Shown: positions 1-8,406 of the stretch, one piece after another | How positions within the stretch are numbered: position 1 is the first letter of the stretch | Layout of the letters: every line of letters begins with the position of its first letter | Source of the DNA: Sedimentibacter acidaminivorans | GTDB lineage: Bacteria > Bacillota > Clostridia > Tissierellales > Sedimentibacteraceae | DNA length: 64,000 bases | Direction: 5' to 3' | NCBI RefSeq assembly: GCF_017873955.1 | Contig: NZ_JAGGKS010000006.1 | Coordinates: 186,001 to 250,000, forward strand | Made by a program: the position numbers and the translations under genes | Notes under the pieces: generated by a model | Database searches by the model: none | The model's input: only the letters and a program-made list of their open reading frames with translations | Told to the model about the DNA's origin: nothing

Positions 1-1214
1 TAAATATTCGTTGATAGAGGCTGAATTTTAAAATTGTCTATTAACTCAAATTCAGATGTTACTTTGGCATATTTAGATATTTGAGGTATTACAGCAGAAC
101 AAAATTTACCCATATAATCATTAGAAAGTTTAATAGTTTTTGATGGCTGCACCATAATTTTATTTACTGCAGCAAGAACAATATTTGTAAATTCTTTTGA
201 GCACCTATATAAACTGTCGCCAGATATTATATAAGTATAATTTTTAGAGGAACACATAAAAGTGATAAATAAATCTGTTGTAAAATAATATTTCTCTTCT
301 TCTTCTTTTATATAAAATTCTACTTCAGGGTCTTTGTTCTTAAATGTAATAGTATCATATTTATAATTGTAACCATTACATTCTAATGTTTGGTTTTCAA
401 ACAAGTCAAAAAAACTGTCAATTGAAAAGGGAAGAATTTTAAAATAACGCCCGCTTATGTTAAATGAATTAAATGTTCCTTGGGTTTTAGCTATAATTTG
501 TCTGTATGTTTCTGCTTCATCTCTTAAGAAAATTGCCACTGGTTGGGAATTCTTTTCAAATTTTGATACTTCGTGATTAAATTCTAAACTTTTGCCATAT
601 TTGACATATGTGTTGTTTTTTATACAATTAGCTAGTGTGTATGCATCTTTTACTACATATTGTCTATTATCACCAATTGTAAACTCTATGCTAATTGCAT
701 CCTTTTCAGAAATAAACAAAATTGGTTTGAGGTAGATGGAGCCTTCATTAAACTCATTTTTCACACTTTCAGTTATTTTTTTTTCAAAAATACTAATTAA
801 ATCTTCAAGTTGATGGTTATGAATAGTTGATTGTGTTCTACTTTGTCTAAGTAAATCTAAATTAGTTACAAAGGAAACTTGTCTTGAATCATGCTTGTGG
901 TATAATTTAAGCATAGTTGCAATTATATGTTTACATCCACCTGAGCTTTCTAAAAATGCTGGACAATTACATTCGAAATCAGCAATATCACCATCACTAT
1001 CAATCGTTATGGATATGTCATAAGATGAATAGTAATGACCTTTTACCTTTGTTGAATATATATTAATTTGTTCCTCAAGCGTTGGATCATATTTCCTTTT
1101 ATAATTTATATGTGAAACTAGATTTTTATTATAATAATCTAATCCCTTAGCAAATGTTTTAGGATTAGTTGCAAAACCTCGTATATCATTTATGTTAAAT
1201 TTAACTTTTTCCAT
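1..1214 (-). CDS. SWIM zinc-finger protein, probable N-terminus of a SNF2-family helicase (cut by window start)
   Basis: The frame is open from an ATG at 1214, after AAGGAG, to the window edge, so about 404 N-terminal codons are visible. A SWIM zinc-binding motif of the form CxC...CxH lies at residues 82-96 (C82, C84, C94, H96). The rest of the visible part is a hydrophilic alpha/beta region without helicase motifs. In Firmicutes this arrangement, SWIM finger then a long spacer, usually precedes a SNF2/DEAD-type ATPase domain, which here would lie outside the window. The SWIM motif is seen; the helicase assignment is inference. Confidence 0.7.
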   Translation of the reverse strand, partial: MEKVKFNINDIRGFATNPKTFAKGLDYYNKNLVSHINYKRKYDPTLEEQINIYSTKVKGHYYSSYDISITIDSDGDIADFECNCPAFLESSGGCKHIIATMLKLYHKHDSRQVSFVTNLDLLRQSRTQSTIHNHQLEDLISIFEKKITESVKNEFNEGSIYLKPILFISEKDAISIEFTIGDNRQYVVKDAYTLANCIKNNTYVKYGKSLEFNHEVSKFEKNSQPVAIFLRDEAETYRQIIAKTQGTFNSFNISGRYFKILPFSIDSFFDLFENQTLECNGYNYKYDTITFKNKDPEVEFYIKEEEEKYYFTTDLFITFMCSSKNYTYIISGDSLYRCSKEFTNIVLAAVNKIMVQPSKTIKLSNDYMGKFCSAVIPQISKYAKVTSEFELIDNFKIQPLSTNI

Positions 1215-1389
1215 TTGTTCTCCTTGTTTCTCATTTGTTCATTTAATAGAATATTATATAACAATTTTGAGTCCATTTAAATAGTTAATTTTAAATAAAA
1301 TGTAAAATTAACAAATAGTTTGTTGCAAAATTAAAATAATAATATATAACAAAAAGTTATAGTAAAAAAAGTTTAATAATATTTTTTCA

Positions 1390-1419
1390 TTAGACTGTAA
1401 AAATTATTATTGATATAAT
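1390..1419 (+). promoter_or_regulatory. Possible promoter of the DUF3343 gene
   Basis: TTAGAC at 1390-1395 and TATAAT at 1414-1419 are separated by 18 bases. The -10 matches the sigma-A consensus, while the -35 matches at 4 of 6 positions. The rest of the 331-base gap 1215-1545 is very AT-rich and shows no convincing gene. Confidence 0.4.
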
Positions 1420-1545
1420 CAAATATATTATGGATAAAATGTGCATTGTGGAAAATGTTAAGTAATCATTAATCGTTTAGTGAGTATTTCATGCGCACTG
1501 CGACATAAGATTAATTAAAAAAACTAAAAATAAAGGAAAATAAAA

Positions 1546-1770
1546 ATGGAGCAATATGGTTATATTACCTTTAAATCAGTTTCGTACGCCATGAAGTTTG
1601 AAACAGCAATAAAAAAACTCAATATAAAAATTAAAATTATTCCAGTTCCACGCAGTATTAGTTCTAGCTGTGGATTATGCGTTAGATTTGATATAGCTGA
1701 TAATAATGAATTGCAAAATATTATAAATATGCACAAACTAGAGTATAGTCGTATTTATACAGAAATATAA
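1546..1770 (+). CDS. DUF3343 family protein (putative Se/S carrier-like)
   Basis: A 74-residue protein with the DUF3343 pattern: an N-terminal alpha/beta start (YITFKSVSYAMKFE), a PVPR segment and a Ser-Ser-Ser-Cys-Gly-Leu-Cys motif at residues 39-45. Members are small cysteine-containing proteins of anaerobes, often found near selenium or sulfur metabolism genes, and are annotated as putative Se/S carriers. Here it stands alone between divergent and convergent neighbours. A Shine-Dalgarno AAAGGAAA precedes the start. The family is recognised; the function is not established. Confidence 0.75.
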   Translation: MEQYGYITFKSVSYAMKFETAIKKLNIKIKIIPVPRSISSSCGLCVRFDIADNNELQNIINMHKLEYSRIYTEI

Positions 1771-1771
1771 A

Positions 1772-2509
1772 TTATGATGCAAATGATAAATAACAACCAC
1801 ATATAAACCCTATCAAAAGAAAAACAGATTTAATTCTACCTTTGTGAAGAATATCAGCCTCAGGTATTAATTTACTAACTGTAACATAGAGCATGCTGCT
1901 TGCTGCTGCAGACAAACAAAAACCAATGAAATATTCTGATATATGACCAAGAACCTCTCCTAAGACAGCACCAAAAGCTGTTGGAAGTCCAGTTAATAGC
2001 GTTAATAATAATATGTAAAGTGGTGAAACTCCAGCCATAATAAGTGGAACACCAATTGTCATTCCTTCAGGAATATTGTGTGCAGCAATTAATACGCCCA
2101 TTTTTATTCCTATACTTCTTGAATAAACATAGCTAGAACCAAGTGCCACACCTTCAGGGAAATTATGAAGACTTAAGCTTACCATTATAATTATTCCCAT
2201 CTTAAAGAAATCTTGCTTTCTGCCTGCATATTTATTTATTTTTTTAAAAGGTATAATTTCTTCCGCAAAAAATACTATTAGAAGTCCACTGCATAGACCT
2301 AGTGTGACAATAAAAAATCCACTTACCTCGTATGATTTTGGTAAAAGATCAAATGAAATTATAGACAGCATTATACCTGCTGAAAAGCTCAATAAGCACG
2401 ATACAACTTTATCACTTGGATTGCGTATAAATATAGATAGAAGTCCTCCTAAACATGTTCCTATACCTCCAATAATAAATCCTGTCATAAAAAAGTTCAA
2501 TATATTCAA
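1772..2509 (-). CDS. ZIP family divalent metal transporter
   Basis: A polytopic membrane protein of about 245 residues with the two ZIP signatures, HNFPEG in TM4 and HNIPEG in TM5, whose His and Glu residues form the binuclear metal site. The family moves Zn2+, Fe2+ or Mn2+ into the cytoplasm; the substrate cannot be told from sequence. The frame can be extended to a TTG at 2536, but AGGGAGG lies 7 bases before the TTG at 2509, which I take as the start. It converges with the DUF3343 gene, separated by one base. Confidence 0.85.
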   Translation of the reverse strand: MNILNFFMTGFIIGGIGTCLGGLLSIFIRNPSDKVVSCLLSFSAGIMLSIISFDLLPKSYEVSGFFIVTLGLCSGLLIVFFAEEIIPFKKINKYAGRKQDFFKMGIIIMVSLSLHNFPEGVALGSSYVYSRSIGIKMGVLIAAHNIPEGMTIGVPLIMAGVSPLYILLLTLLTGLPTAFGAVLGEVLGHISEYFIGFCLSAAASSMLYVTVSKLIPEADILHKGRIKSVFLLIGFICGCYLSFAS

Positions 2510-2590
2510 ATTAATTCCCTCCCTAAGATTCCTCAATAATAAAGTATATGTTTACAATATGTAATTAAGTAATATTAAACTAAAATCTCC

Positions 2591-2619
2591 TTGTACATAT
2601 TGTTCTTGTGGTATATAAT
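2591..2619 (+). promoter_or_regulatory. Promoter of the sua5-ywlE-rpiB operon
   Basis: TTGTAC at 2591-2596, a 17-base spacer and a perfect TATAAT at 2614-2619. It lies 62 bases before the sua5 start and fits a sigma-A promoter. Confidence 0.6.
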
Positions 2620-2680
2620 TCATATAGACAATTATGCAACAACTGAATAGTATAAGAACAATCGAAATGGTAGGATAACA

Positions 2681-3739
2681 ATGGATAAAAATATAAAAAC
2701 TAAAATAGTTAAAGTTGACCCTAATAATATTGATTATGACATAATAAAAGAAGCTGCTCAAATAATAAATAATGGTGGTACAGTTGTATTTCCAACAGAA
2801 ACAGTATATGGCATAGGCGCAGATGCTCTAAATGATGAAGCTGTTGATAAAATATTTAAGGCAAAAGGTAGACCTCAGGATAATCCGCTAATAGTTCATA
2901 TAGCAAACTTTAGTGATTTATATGATTTAGCATCTGAAGTGCCTGAAAAAGCAAAAGTTTTAGCAGATAAATATTGGCCTGGACCAATGACAATGATATT
3001 AAATAAAAAAGGTATTTTGTCTGATAAAATTACAGCTGGTCTTAAAACTGCTGCAATTAGGTTACCTATCAACGAAATAGCACTAGCACTTATTAGAGAG
3101 AGCAAAAAACCAATAGCAGCTCCAAGTGCAAATACATCAGGCAAGCCAAGTCCAACAGAGGCAGGACATGTGATTGATGATTTGATGGGAAAAGTTGATA
3201 TGATAATAGATGGTGGAAGTACATATATAGGTTTAGAATCTACAGTTGTAGATATGACTACAGAAATACCAATGATTCTTAGACCAGGTGGAGTTACAAT
3301 AGAAGATATTGTAAAAGTATTGGGAAAGTGTGAATATGATCCTGCAATTATTAAAAATGATGAAAAAATCATACCTAAATCACCAGGTCAGAAATATCGA
3401 CATTATTCGCCTAAAGCTGATGTCATAATGTATAAAGGTAGTATAGAAAATATAGTAGATAATATTGTACAGGATTATGAAAAATTTGAGTTAGAAGGCA
3501 GGAATATAGGAATAATGTCAACTTTACAAACGGAAAAATATTACACTGGCAAAAATACAATTTGTGTAGGAGATAGAAATAATTTATTGACTATCTCGTC
3601 CAACTTATTTAGAGATTTAAGAAAATTTGATGAATTAGGAATGGATGTAATACTAGCAGAGTCAGTTGATGAAAAAGGTCTTGGTAAAGCAATTATGAAT
3701 AGGCTAGGAAAAGCGGCAGGAAAAGTAATTAATGTATAG
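2681..3739 (+). CDS. sua5: L-threonylcarbamoyladenylate synthase (Sua5 type)
   Basis: Forms threonylcarbamoyl-AMP from L-threonine, bicarbonate and ATP, the first step of the t6A modification at position 37 of ANN-decoding tRNAs, in the cytoplasm. The 352 residues are the long Sua5/YwlC form. A YrdC domain lies at about 20-205, with the FPTETVYGIG motif, KxR (KAKGRPQDNPL) and the SAN nucleotide-binding segment (PSANTSGKPSPTEA). The C-terminal Sua5 domain spans about 230-350. It is first in an operon and is followed directly by ywlE, as in Bacillus and many clostridia. Confidence 0.95.
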   Translation: MDKNIKTKIVKVDPNNIDYDIIKEAAQIINNGGTVVFPTETVYGIGADALNDEAVDKIFKAKGRPQDNPLIVHIANFSDLYDLASEVPEKAKVLADKYWPGPMTMILNKKGILSDKITAGLKTAAIRLPINEIALALIRESKKPIAAPSANTSGKPSPTEAGHVIDDLMGKVDMIIDGGSTYIGLESTVVDMTTEIPMILRPGGVTIEDIVKVLGKCEYDPAIIKNDEKIIPKSPGQKYRHYSPKADVIMYKGSIENIVDNIVQDYEKFELEGRNIGIMSTLQTEKYYTGKNTICVGDRNNLLTISSNLFRDLRKFDELGMDVILAESVDEKGLGKAIMNRLGKAAGKVINV

Positions 3740-3748
3740 GTGAGGAAT

Positions 3749-4282
3749 ATGAATATATTATTTGTTTGTACGGGAAATACATGTAGAAGCAGTATGGCAG
3801 AAGGAATTTTAAAAGAAAAGCTAAAAGAAGTAAATGAAATGGATATAAATGTATCATCAGCAGGAATTAGTGCATTTGAAGGAGAGATTGCAAATGAGAA
3901 GTCTATAAAAGTGATGGAAAATAAAGGTATAGATATAAAATCTCATAGAGCAAGACAACTAACAGATGATATTATTTTCCAATCTGATTTAATATTAACT
4001 ATGACAGTATCTCATAAAAATATAATAAGTGATTATATAAATAAGAAGAAAGTGGAAAAGTTCATGTTTCCTAGGGTGTTTACTTTAAAGGAATTTACTC
4101 AGAAAATAAGTGGTGAAAAGGAAAACAGGAACAATTTGGATATTGCCGACCCATATGGAATGGATTATAATGTTTATGAACAAAGTATGCAAGAAATAGA
4201 GGCAGAAATAAATAAAATAGTAAATAGTATTAGTAAATTGAAATATAACGGAGGATTTGATGAAAGTAGTAATAGCATGTGA
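3749..4282 (+). CDS. ywlE: Low-molecular-weight phosphatase, YwlE-type (protein-arginine phosphatase)
   Basis: A 177-residue LMW-PTP-fold enzyme. The N-terminal P-loop CTGNTCRSS holds the nucleophilic Cys and the phosphate-binding Arg, and the general-acid Asp sits in IADPYGMD near residue 135. Threonine in the P-loop (CTGNTC) is typical of YwlE-type arginine phosphatases, so I favour that role over tyrosine dephosphorylation. ATG 3749 is preceded by AGGTGAGG; a GTG at 3740 directly after the sua5 stop is less likely. The 3' end overlaps rpiB by 23 bases. Confidence 0.88.
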   Translation: MNILFVCTGNTCRSSMAEGILKEKLKEVNEMDINVSSAGISAFEGEIANEKSIKVMENKGIDIKSHRARQLTDDIIFQSDLILTMTVSHKNIISDYINKKKVEKFMFPRVFTLKEFTQKISGEKENRNNLDIADPYGMDYNVYEQSMQEIEAEINKIVNSISKLKYNGGFDESSNSM

Positions 4283-4703
4283 TCATGGTGGTTTTGAATT
4301 AAAGGAAATTGTAAAAGAATATTTAGAAAAAAATGGGTATTTAGTAATAGATATAGGAACTTATAGTTTGGATTCAGTAGACTATCCTGATTATGGTGAA
4401 AAAGCAGGACAAATGGTGGCATCTAAAGAGGTGGATAGAGGCATAGTTATATGCGGTACAGGTATTGGAATTTCTTTGGCTGCAAACAAGGTAAGCGGAG
4501 TTAGATGTGCCTTATGCACTAATGAATATATGGCTGTAATGTCGAGAAAGCATAACAATGCTAATATGTTAGCTTTAGGCAATAGAGTTATAGGAAGTGG
4601 TTTAGCTTTATCAATAGTCGATGCATGGATGACGACAGAGTTTGAAGGCGGTAGACATGGAATTCGTGTAGATAAAATTATGAATATAGAAACAAAAATA
4701 TAA
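4260..4703 (+). CDS. rpiB: Ribose-5-phosphate isomerase B
   Basis: Interconverts ribose-5-phosphate and ribulose-5-phosphate. The 147-residue RpiB/LacAB fold opens with VVIACDHGGFELK (Asp and His of the sugar-phosphate site). The catalytic Cys is in the GIVICGTGIGISLAANK motif, followed by the conserved RCALC and the HNNANMLALG segment. GGAGG stands 5 bases before the ATG at 4260, inside the end of ywlE, so the two genes are translationally coupled. Confidence 0.95.
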   Translation: MKVVIACDHGGFELKEIVKEYLEKNGYLVIDIGTYSLDSVDYPDYGEKAGQMVASKEVDRGIVICGTGIGISLAANKVSGVRCALCTNEYMAVMSRKHNNANMLALGNRVIGSGLALSIVDAWMTTEFEGGRHGIRVDKIMNIETKI

Positions 4704-4714
4704 AAAGAGGATTA

Positions 4715-5746
4715 ATGATGAATAATAATTATATAGCGTTCTTTTCGGCATTAATAATATCTTTTTTGCTTACACCTTTAGCACGAAAGCTTGCATTTAA
4801 GGTTGGAGCTTTAGATATTCCCAAGGATGCGAGAAAAATTCATAATAAACCTATGCCTTATTTTGGTGGAATAGCAATATATGTGGCAATAATGGCTTGT
4901 ATGTTTGTATATATGCCACAAGATGAGACAAATATATCAATTATGATAGGTGCAACAATTATTGTACTTACAGGAATCATTGATGATATGTATGGTATGC
5001 CTGCAAAAATAAAATTGATAATGCAGATTGTGGCGGCAGCTATTGCAATAAAGGGTGGAGTAAAAATTCATTTTATCACCAATCCTTTATCTAATACTGG
5101 AATGAGTTTATTAAGAGATTTTACTATACCGATAACTTTATTTTGGATAGTGGGGATTACAAATACAATTAATTTAATAGATGGTTTAGATGGTTTGGCA
5201 TCTGGAGTTGCTAGTATAGCTGCAACGACACTTCTATTTACAGCTGCTATAAAGGGCTATGATTTTATTGTAATGCAATGTGCTATAATAGCAGGTGCAT
5301 CGTTAGGATTTTTGCCATTTAATTTTAACCCTGCTAAAATATTCATGGGTGATACAGGTTCGCTTTTATTAGGATATATGCTGGCAGTTACAGCAATACT
5401 AGGGATGGTTAAAAGTGTTGCGGCAGTTACTTTAGTAGTACCAATTTTTGCATTAGGGTTGCCAATTTTTGACACAACATTTGCAATAATAAGAAGATTT
5501 ATCAATAAAAAACCAATAATGGAAGCAGATAAGGATCATTTGCACCATAAGCTTATGGGAAAGGGTTTAAATCAAAGACAAACAGTTTTAGTTATGTATC
5601 TAATTAGTATGATGCTTGGGTTAGCAGCTGTTATTGTTTCGGATTCAGACCCAGCAACGGGAATAATTGTAGTTGGATTTGTAATTGTTATAGTTCTTTA
5701 TCTAGGAAATAAAATAGGATTATTTGCTAAAAAATTAGAGAAATAA
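4715..5746 (+). CDS. tagO: Undecaprenyl-phosphate GlcNAc-1-phosphate transferase (MraY/WecA family)
   Basis: Transfers GlcNAc-1-phosphate from UDP-GlcNAc to undecaprenyl phosphate at the membrane, starting wall teichoic acid or another wall glycopolymer. The 343 residues hold about ten TM helices and the family motifs: DDMYGM, NLIDGLDGLASG (Mg2+ aspartates), FMGDTGSLLLG, and HLHHKLMGKG in the UDP-sugar loop. The His-rich loop and the neighbouring UDP-GlcNAc 2-epimerase gene favour the WecA/TagO branch over MraY. It lies 11 bases after rpiB, probably in the same transcript. Confidence 0.9.
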   Translation: MMNNNYIAFFSALIISFLLTPLARKLAFKVGALDIPKDARKIHNKPMPYFGGIAIYVAIMACMFVYMPQDETNISIMIGATIIVLTGIIDDMYGMPAKIKLIMQIVAAAIAIKGGVKIHFITNPLSNTGMSLLRDFTIPITLFWIVGITNTINLIDGLDGLASGVASIAATTLLFTAAIKGYDFIVMQCAIIAGASLGFLPFNFNPAKIFMGDTGSLLLGYMLAVTAILGMVKSVAAVTLVVPIFALGLPIFDTTFAIIRRFINKKPIMEADKDHLHHKLMGKGLNQRQTVLVMYLISMMLGLAAVIVSDSDPATGIIVVGFVIVIVLYLGNKIGLFAKKLEK

Positions 5747-5777
5747 TTGTTTTACTATTTTGAATAGGGAGGTTGTT

Positions 5778-6896
5778 ATGGAAAAAATTAAGGTACTTAT
5801 AATATTTGGTACTCGTCCTGAGGCTGTAAAGATGGCACCAATAGTAAAGGCACTTAAAAAAGATGAAAACTTTATAACAAAAATATGTGTTACAGCACAG
5901 CATAGGGACATGTTGGACCAAGTTTTAAGAATATTTGATATAGAGCCAGATTATGATTTGAATATATTTCAGAGTGGTCAAACTTTAACGCAGATCACAT
6001 GTAGAGCTTTGACTGGTCTTGAAAGTGTAATAGAGGAATTTAAACCAGAATTGATATTAGTTCAGGGTGATACGACAACGGTATTCACAGGTGCTTTAGC
6101 AGCTTTTTATCATAGTGTAAAAATAGGACATGTAGAAGCAGGACTTAGAAGTGGGAATTTATATTCACCATATCCTGAAGAAGCAAATAGAATGCTAACA
6201 GGAGTATTGACGAATTTTCACTTTGCTCCTACGCAAAATTCTAAATCAAACTTATTGCGTGAAGGCTATGAAGAAGATAAAATATTTATAACTGGTAATA
6301 CATCCATAGATGCATTACAATGGGTAATAGATAAAGATTATAAATTTGATGATGAGCTAATTAATAGTATAGATTTTGAAAATAAAAAAGTAATTCTTTT
6401 AACTTCACACAGAAGAGAAAATATAGGAAAACCTATGAAAAATATATTTTCTGCAATTAGGGATGTTGTTGATGAAAACTTAGATGTTGAAGTTATTTAT
6501 CCTATGCATCTTAATCCTAAGGTAAGAGAAATAGCACAAAGTATTCTTGGAAATAAAGATAGAGTACACCTTGTTGAGCCATTGGATTATCTTCCGTTTA
6601 CGAATTTAATGTCTAAATGTTATCTTGTTGTAACAGATTCTGGAGGTATTCAGGAAGAGGCACCATCGCTAGGTAAACCTGTACTGGTAGTAAGAGAAGA
6701 AACAGAGAGGCCAGAAGGCATTGAATCAGGTACAGCTAAACTTGCAGGAACAGATAAAAATACAATATATGAATATGTAAGTATACTAGTTAATAGTGAA
6801 GAAGAATATAAGAAAATGGCAAATGCTGTGAATCCATATGGTGATGGAAGAGCAGCAGAGTATATAGTAGATGCAATAAAGAAAAGAATGTTATAA
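5778..6896 (+). CDS. mnaA: UDP-N-acetylglucosamine 2-epimerase (non-hydrolysing)
   Basis: Interconverts UDP-GlcNAc and UDP-ManNAc for wall polymer linkage units, in the cytoplasm. The 372 residues form a GT-B fold with the family motifs FGTRPEAVKMAP, HVEAGLRSGN, YPEEANR, TSHRREN and the C-terminal DSGGIQEEAPSLGKPVL and RxxTERPE segments. GGGAGG precedes ATG 5778; an in-frame TTG at 5760 has no such site. Together with tagO it makes a wall-glycopolymer pair at the operon end, closed by a terminator. Confidence 0.93.
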   Translation: MEKIKVLIIFGTRPEAVKMAPIVKALKKDENFITKICVTAQHRDMLDQVLRIFDIEPDYDLNIFQSGQTLTQITCRALTGLESVIEEFKPELILVQGDTTTVFTGALAAFYHSVKIGHVEAGLRSGNLYSPYPEEANRMLTGVLTNFHFAPTQNSKSNLLREGYEEDKIFITGNTSIDALQWVIDKDYKFDDELINSIDFENKKVILLTSHRRENIGKPMKNIFSAIRDVVDENLDVEVIYPMHLNPKVREIAQSILGNKDRVHLVEPLDYLPFTNLMSKCYLVVTDSGGIQEEAPSLGKPVLVVREETERPEGIESGTAKLAGTDKNTIYEYVSILVNSEEEYKKMANAVNPYGDGRAAEYIVDAIKKRML

Positions 6897-6943
6897 AAAT
6901 AAGCCTGTCAAGTATGTAAATATTTCGACAGGTTTATTTTTAT
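6897..6943 (+). terminator. Intrinsic terminator after mnaA
   Basis: A 13-bp stem pairs 6897-6909 with 6927-6939 (one G-U pair) and is followed by T-rich sequence. It ends the sua5-mnaA operon. Confidence 0.7.
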
Positions 6944-6977
6944 TAAATATACTAAAAAACTATTTGTTAAAAATATA

Positions 6978-7006
6978 TTGACAAATTATTTTTTTTGTAT
7001 TATACT
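6978..7006 (+). promoter_or_regulatory. acpP-fab operon promoter
   Basis: A perfect TTGACA at 6978-6983, a 17-base spacer and TATACT at 7001-7006. It lies 109 bases before the acpP start. Confidence 0.75.
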
Positions 7007-7020
7007 TCGATTATCAAAAT
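7006..7020. promoter_or_regulatory. FabT-like operator at the acpP promoter
   Basis: TTCGATTATCAAAAT is a near-palindrome (TTCGAT-T-ATCAAA, one mismatch) very close to the published FabT box TTTGATTATCAAATT. It touches the -10 hexamer, where a repressor would block initiation. A near-identical copy sits at the same place beside the promoter at 21242-21271. No FabT/MarR gene lies in the window. A further half site, GATAATCAAA, is at 7041-7050. Confidence 0.55.
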
Positions 7021-7114
7021 ATTTGATATTTGATATAAAAGATAATCAAAAAAGTAGCAGTACAAAATATAAAAGTATCAAATTACAATTTATGTATTTA
7101 TAATGGAGGAAATT

Positions 7115-7348
7115 ATGGTTTTTGAAAAAATAGTAGAAATATTAGAAGATGAATTAGATGTTGAAAAGGAAGATATAAAGCTTGAAAGCAAAATAAAAGA
7201 AGATTTAGGTGCTGATTCTTTAGACCTATTTGAACTAATCAGTAAATTAGAAGATGAATGTGATGTAACAATAGAAGAAGAAGATTATGCTAAACTTATT
7301 ACAGTTCAAGACATAGTAAATTACATCGATAATAAAAAAAACAATTAA
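7115..7348 (+). CDS. acpP: Acyl carrier protein
   Basis: Carries growing acyl chains as thioesters on a 4'-phosphopantetheine arm for type II fatty acid synthesis. The 77-residue, acidic four-helix protein has the attachment serine at S35 in the GADSLDLFE motif. GGAGG at 7105-7109 serves ATG 7115; the upstream in-frame ATG at 7103 overlaps that Shine-Dalgarno and is not the start. It is first in the fab cluster, with a terminator hairpin before fabK. Confidence 0.95.
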   Translation: MVFEKIVEILEDELDVEKEDIKLESKIKEDLGADSLDLFELISKLEDECDVTIEEEDYAKLITVQDIVNYIDNKKNN

Positions 7349-7378
7349 AAATACTTGATATAAAGAGTATTAACTATT

Positions 7379-7420
7379 AAAACGGGATGTATAATTTATA
7401 ACTATACTTCTCGTTTTTTT
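7379..7420 (+). terminator. Terminator between acpP and fabK
   Basis: Segments 7379-7393 and 7403-7417 pair over 15 positions with one mismatch and one G-U pair, around a 9-base loop, and end in a run of seven T. As no clear promoter lies between it and fabK at 7452, it is probably leaky, giving more acpP than fab mRNA. Confidence 0.7.
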
Positions 7421-7451
7421 AAAAGAAATCAATTGATACAAGGAGTTATAT

Positions 7452-8396
7452 ATGATAACTACAAAAATATGCAACTTGTTAAATATTAAATATCCTATTT
7501 TTCAAGGTGGTATGGCGCAGATTTCAGATGCAAACCTTGCAGCAGCAGTTTCTGAAGCAGGAGGGCTAGGCGTTATAGCTGCAGGTAATAACCCGCCTGA
7601 GGAATTAAAAAAAGAATTGGATAAAATCAGGTTACTTACAGATAAACCATTTGGGGTTAATGTTATGCTATTAAATACATATGCAAAGGAAATAAGTATT
7701 TTATTAGCTGAAGAAAAAGTTCCAATTATTATTACTGGTGCAGGAAATCCAGGGGTATATATGAAGATGTGGAAAGATGCTGGCATAAAGGTTATTCCAG
7801 TTGTTCCATCAGTGGCATATGCTAAACATTTAGAAAAGATTGGGGCAGATGCATTGATATGTGAAGGCACTGAATCTGGGGGTCACGTGGGCGAGATTAC
7901 AACAATGTGCTTAACACCTCAAATAGTTGATGCTGTAAATATACCAGTAATTGCAGCTGGAGGAATAGCTGACGGTAGAGGTATAGTTGCTGCACTTTCT
8001 CTTGGTGCACAAGGAGTACAGGTTGGAACTAGGTTCCTAGCGGCAAAAGAATGCAATGTACATCAGAAGTACAAAGATAAGGTTTTAAAAGCAAAAGATA
8101 CAGATACAGCTGTTACAGGAAGAGTTACTGGTCATCCAGTTAGAGTTTTGAAAAATAAACTAGTTAATCAATTTAAGGACTTAGATAAAAAAAACGCACC
8201 TGTTGAGGAGTATGAAAATTTAGGTAGACGAAGACTATATATGGCAGCAGTCGAAGGTGATGTTGATTATGGTTCAGTAATGTCTGGTCAAATAGCTGGA
8301 TTGGTAATTAAGGAACAAACATGTCAAGATATTATTTTGGAAATGTTTTGTGAGGCAGAAAATATTATTCAAAATGTAAAAGATTTTGTTTTTTAG
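7452..8396 (+). CDS. fabK: Enoyl-[acyl-carrier-protein] reductase II (FMN-dependent FabK)
   Basis: Reduces trans-2-enoyl-ACP with NAD(P)H, the last step of each elongation cycle. The 314 residues form an FMN TIM-barrel of the nitronate monooxygenase/FabK superfamily: PIFQGGMAQISDANLAAAVSEAGGLG at the N-terminus, the catalytic-region ESGGHVGE, the phosphate-binding AAGGIADGRG and the GVQVGTRFLAA motif. Its place directly before fabD supports FabK rather than nitronate monooxygenase. No FabI or FabL gene is present in the window. Confidence 0.93.
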   Translation: MITTKICNLLNIKYPIFQGGMAQISDANLAAAVSEAGGLGVIAAGNNPPEELKKELDKIRLLTDKPFGVNVMLLNTYAKEISILLAEEKVPIIITGAGNPGVYMKMWKDAGIKVIPVVPSVAYAKHLEKIGADALICEGTESGGHVGEITTMCLTPQIVDAVNIPVIAAGGIADGRGIVAALSLGAQGVQVGTRFLAAKECNVHQKYKDKVLKAKDTDTAVTGRVTGHPVRVLKNKLVNQFKDLDKKNAPVEEYENLGRRRLYMAAVEGDVDYGSVMSGQIAGLVIKEQTCQDIILEMFCEAENIIQNVKDFVF

Positions 8397-8406
8397 GAGG
8401 ATGTAA

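Noticed and set aside
2896-3372. 158-residue open frame opposite sua5
   Set aside because: Antisense shadow of conserved YrdC/Sua5 coding sequence.
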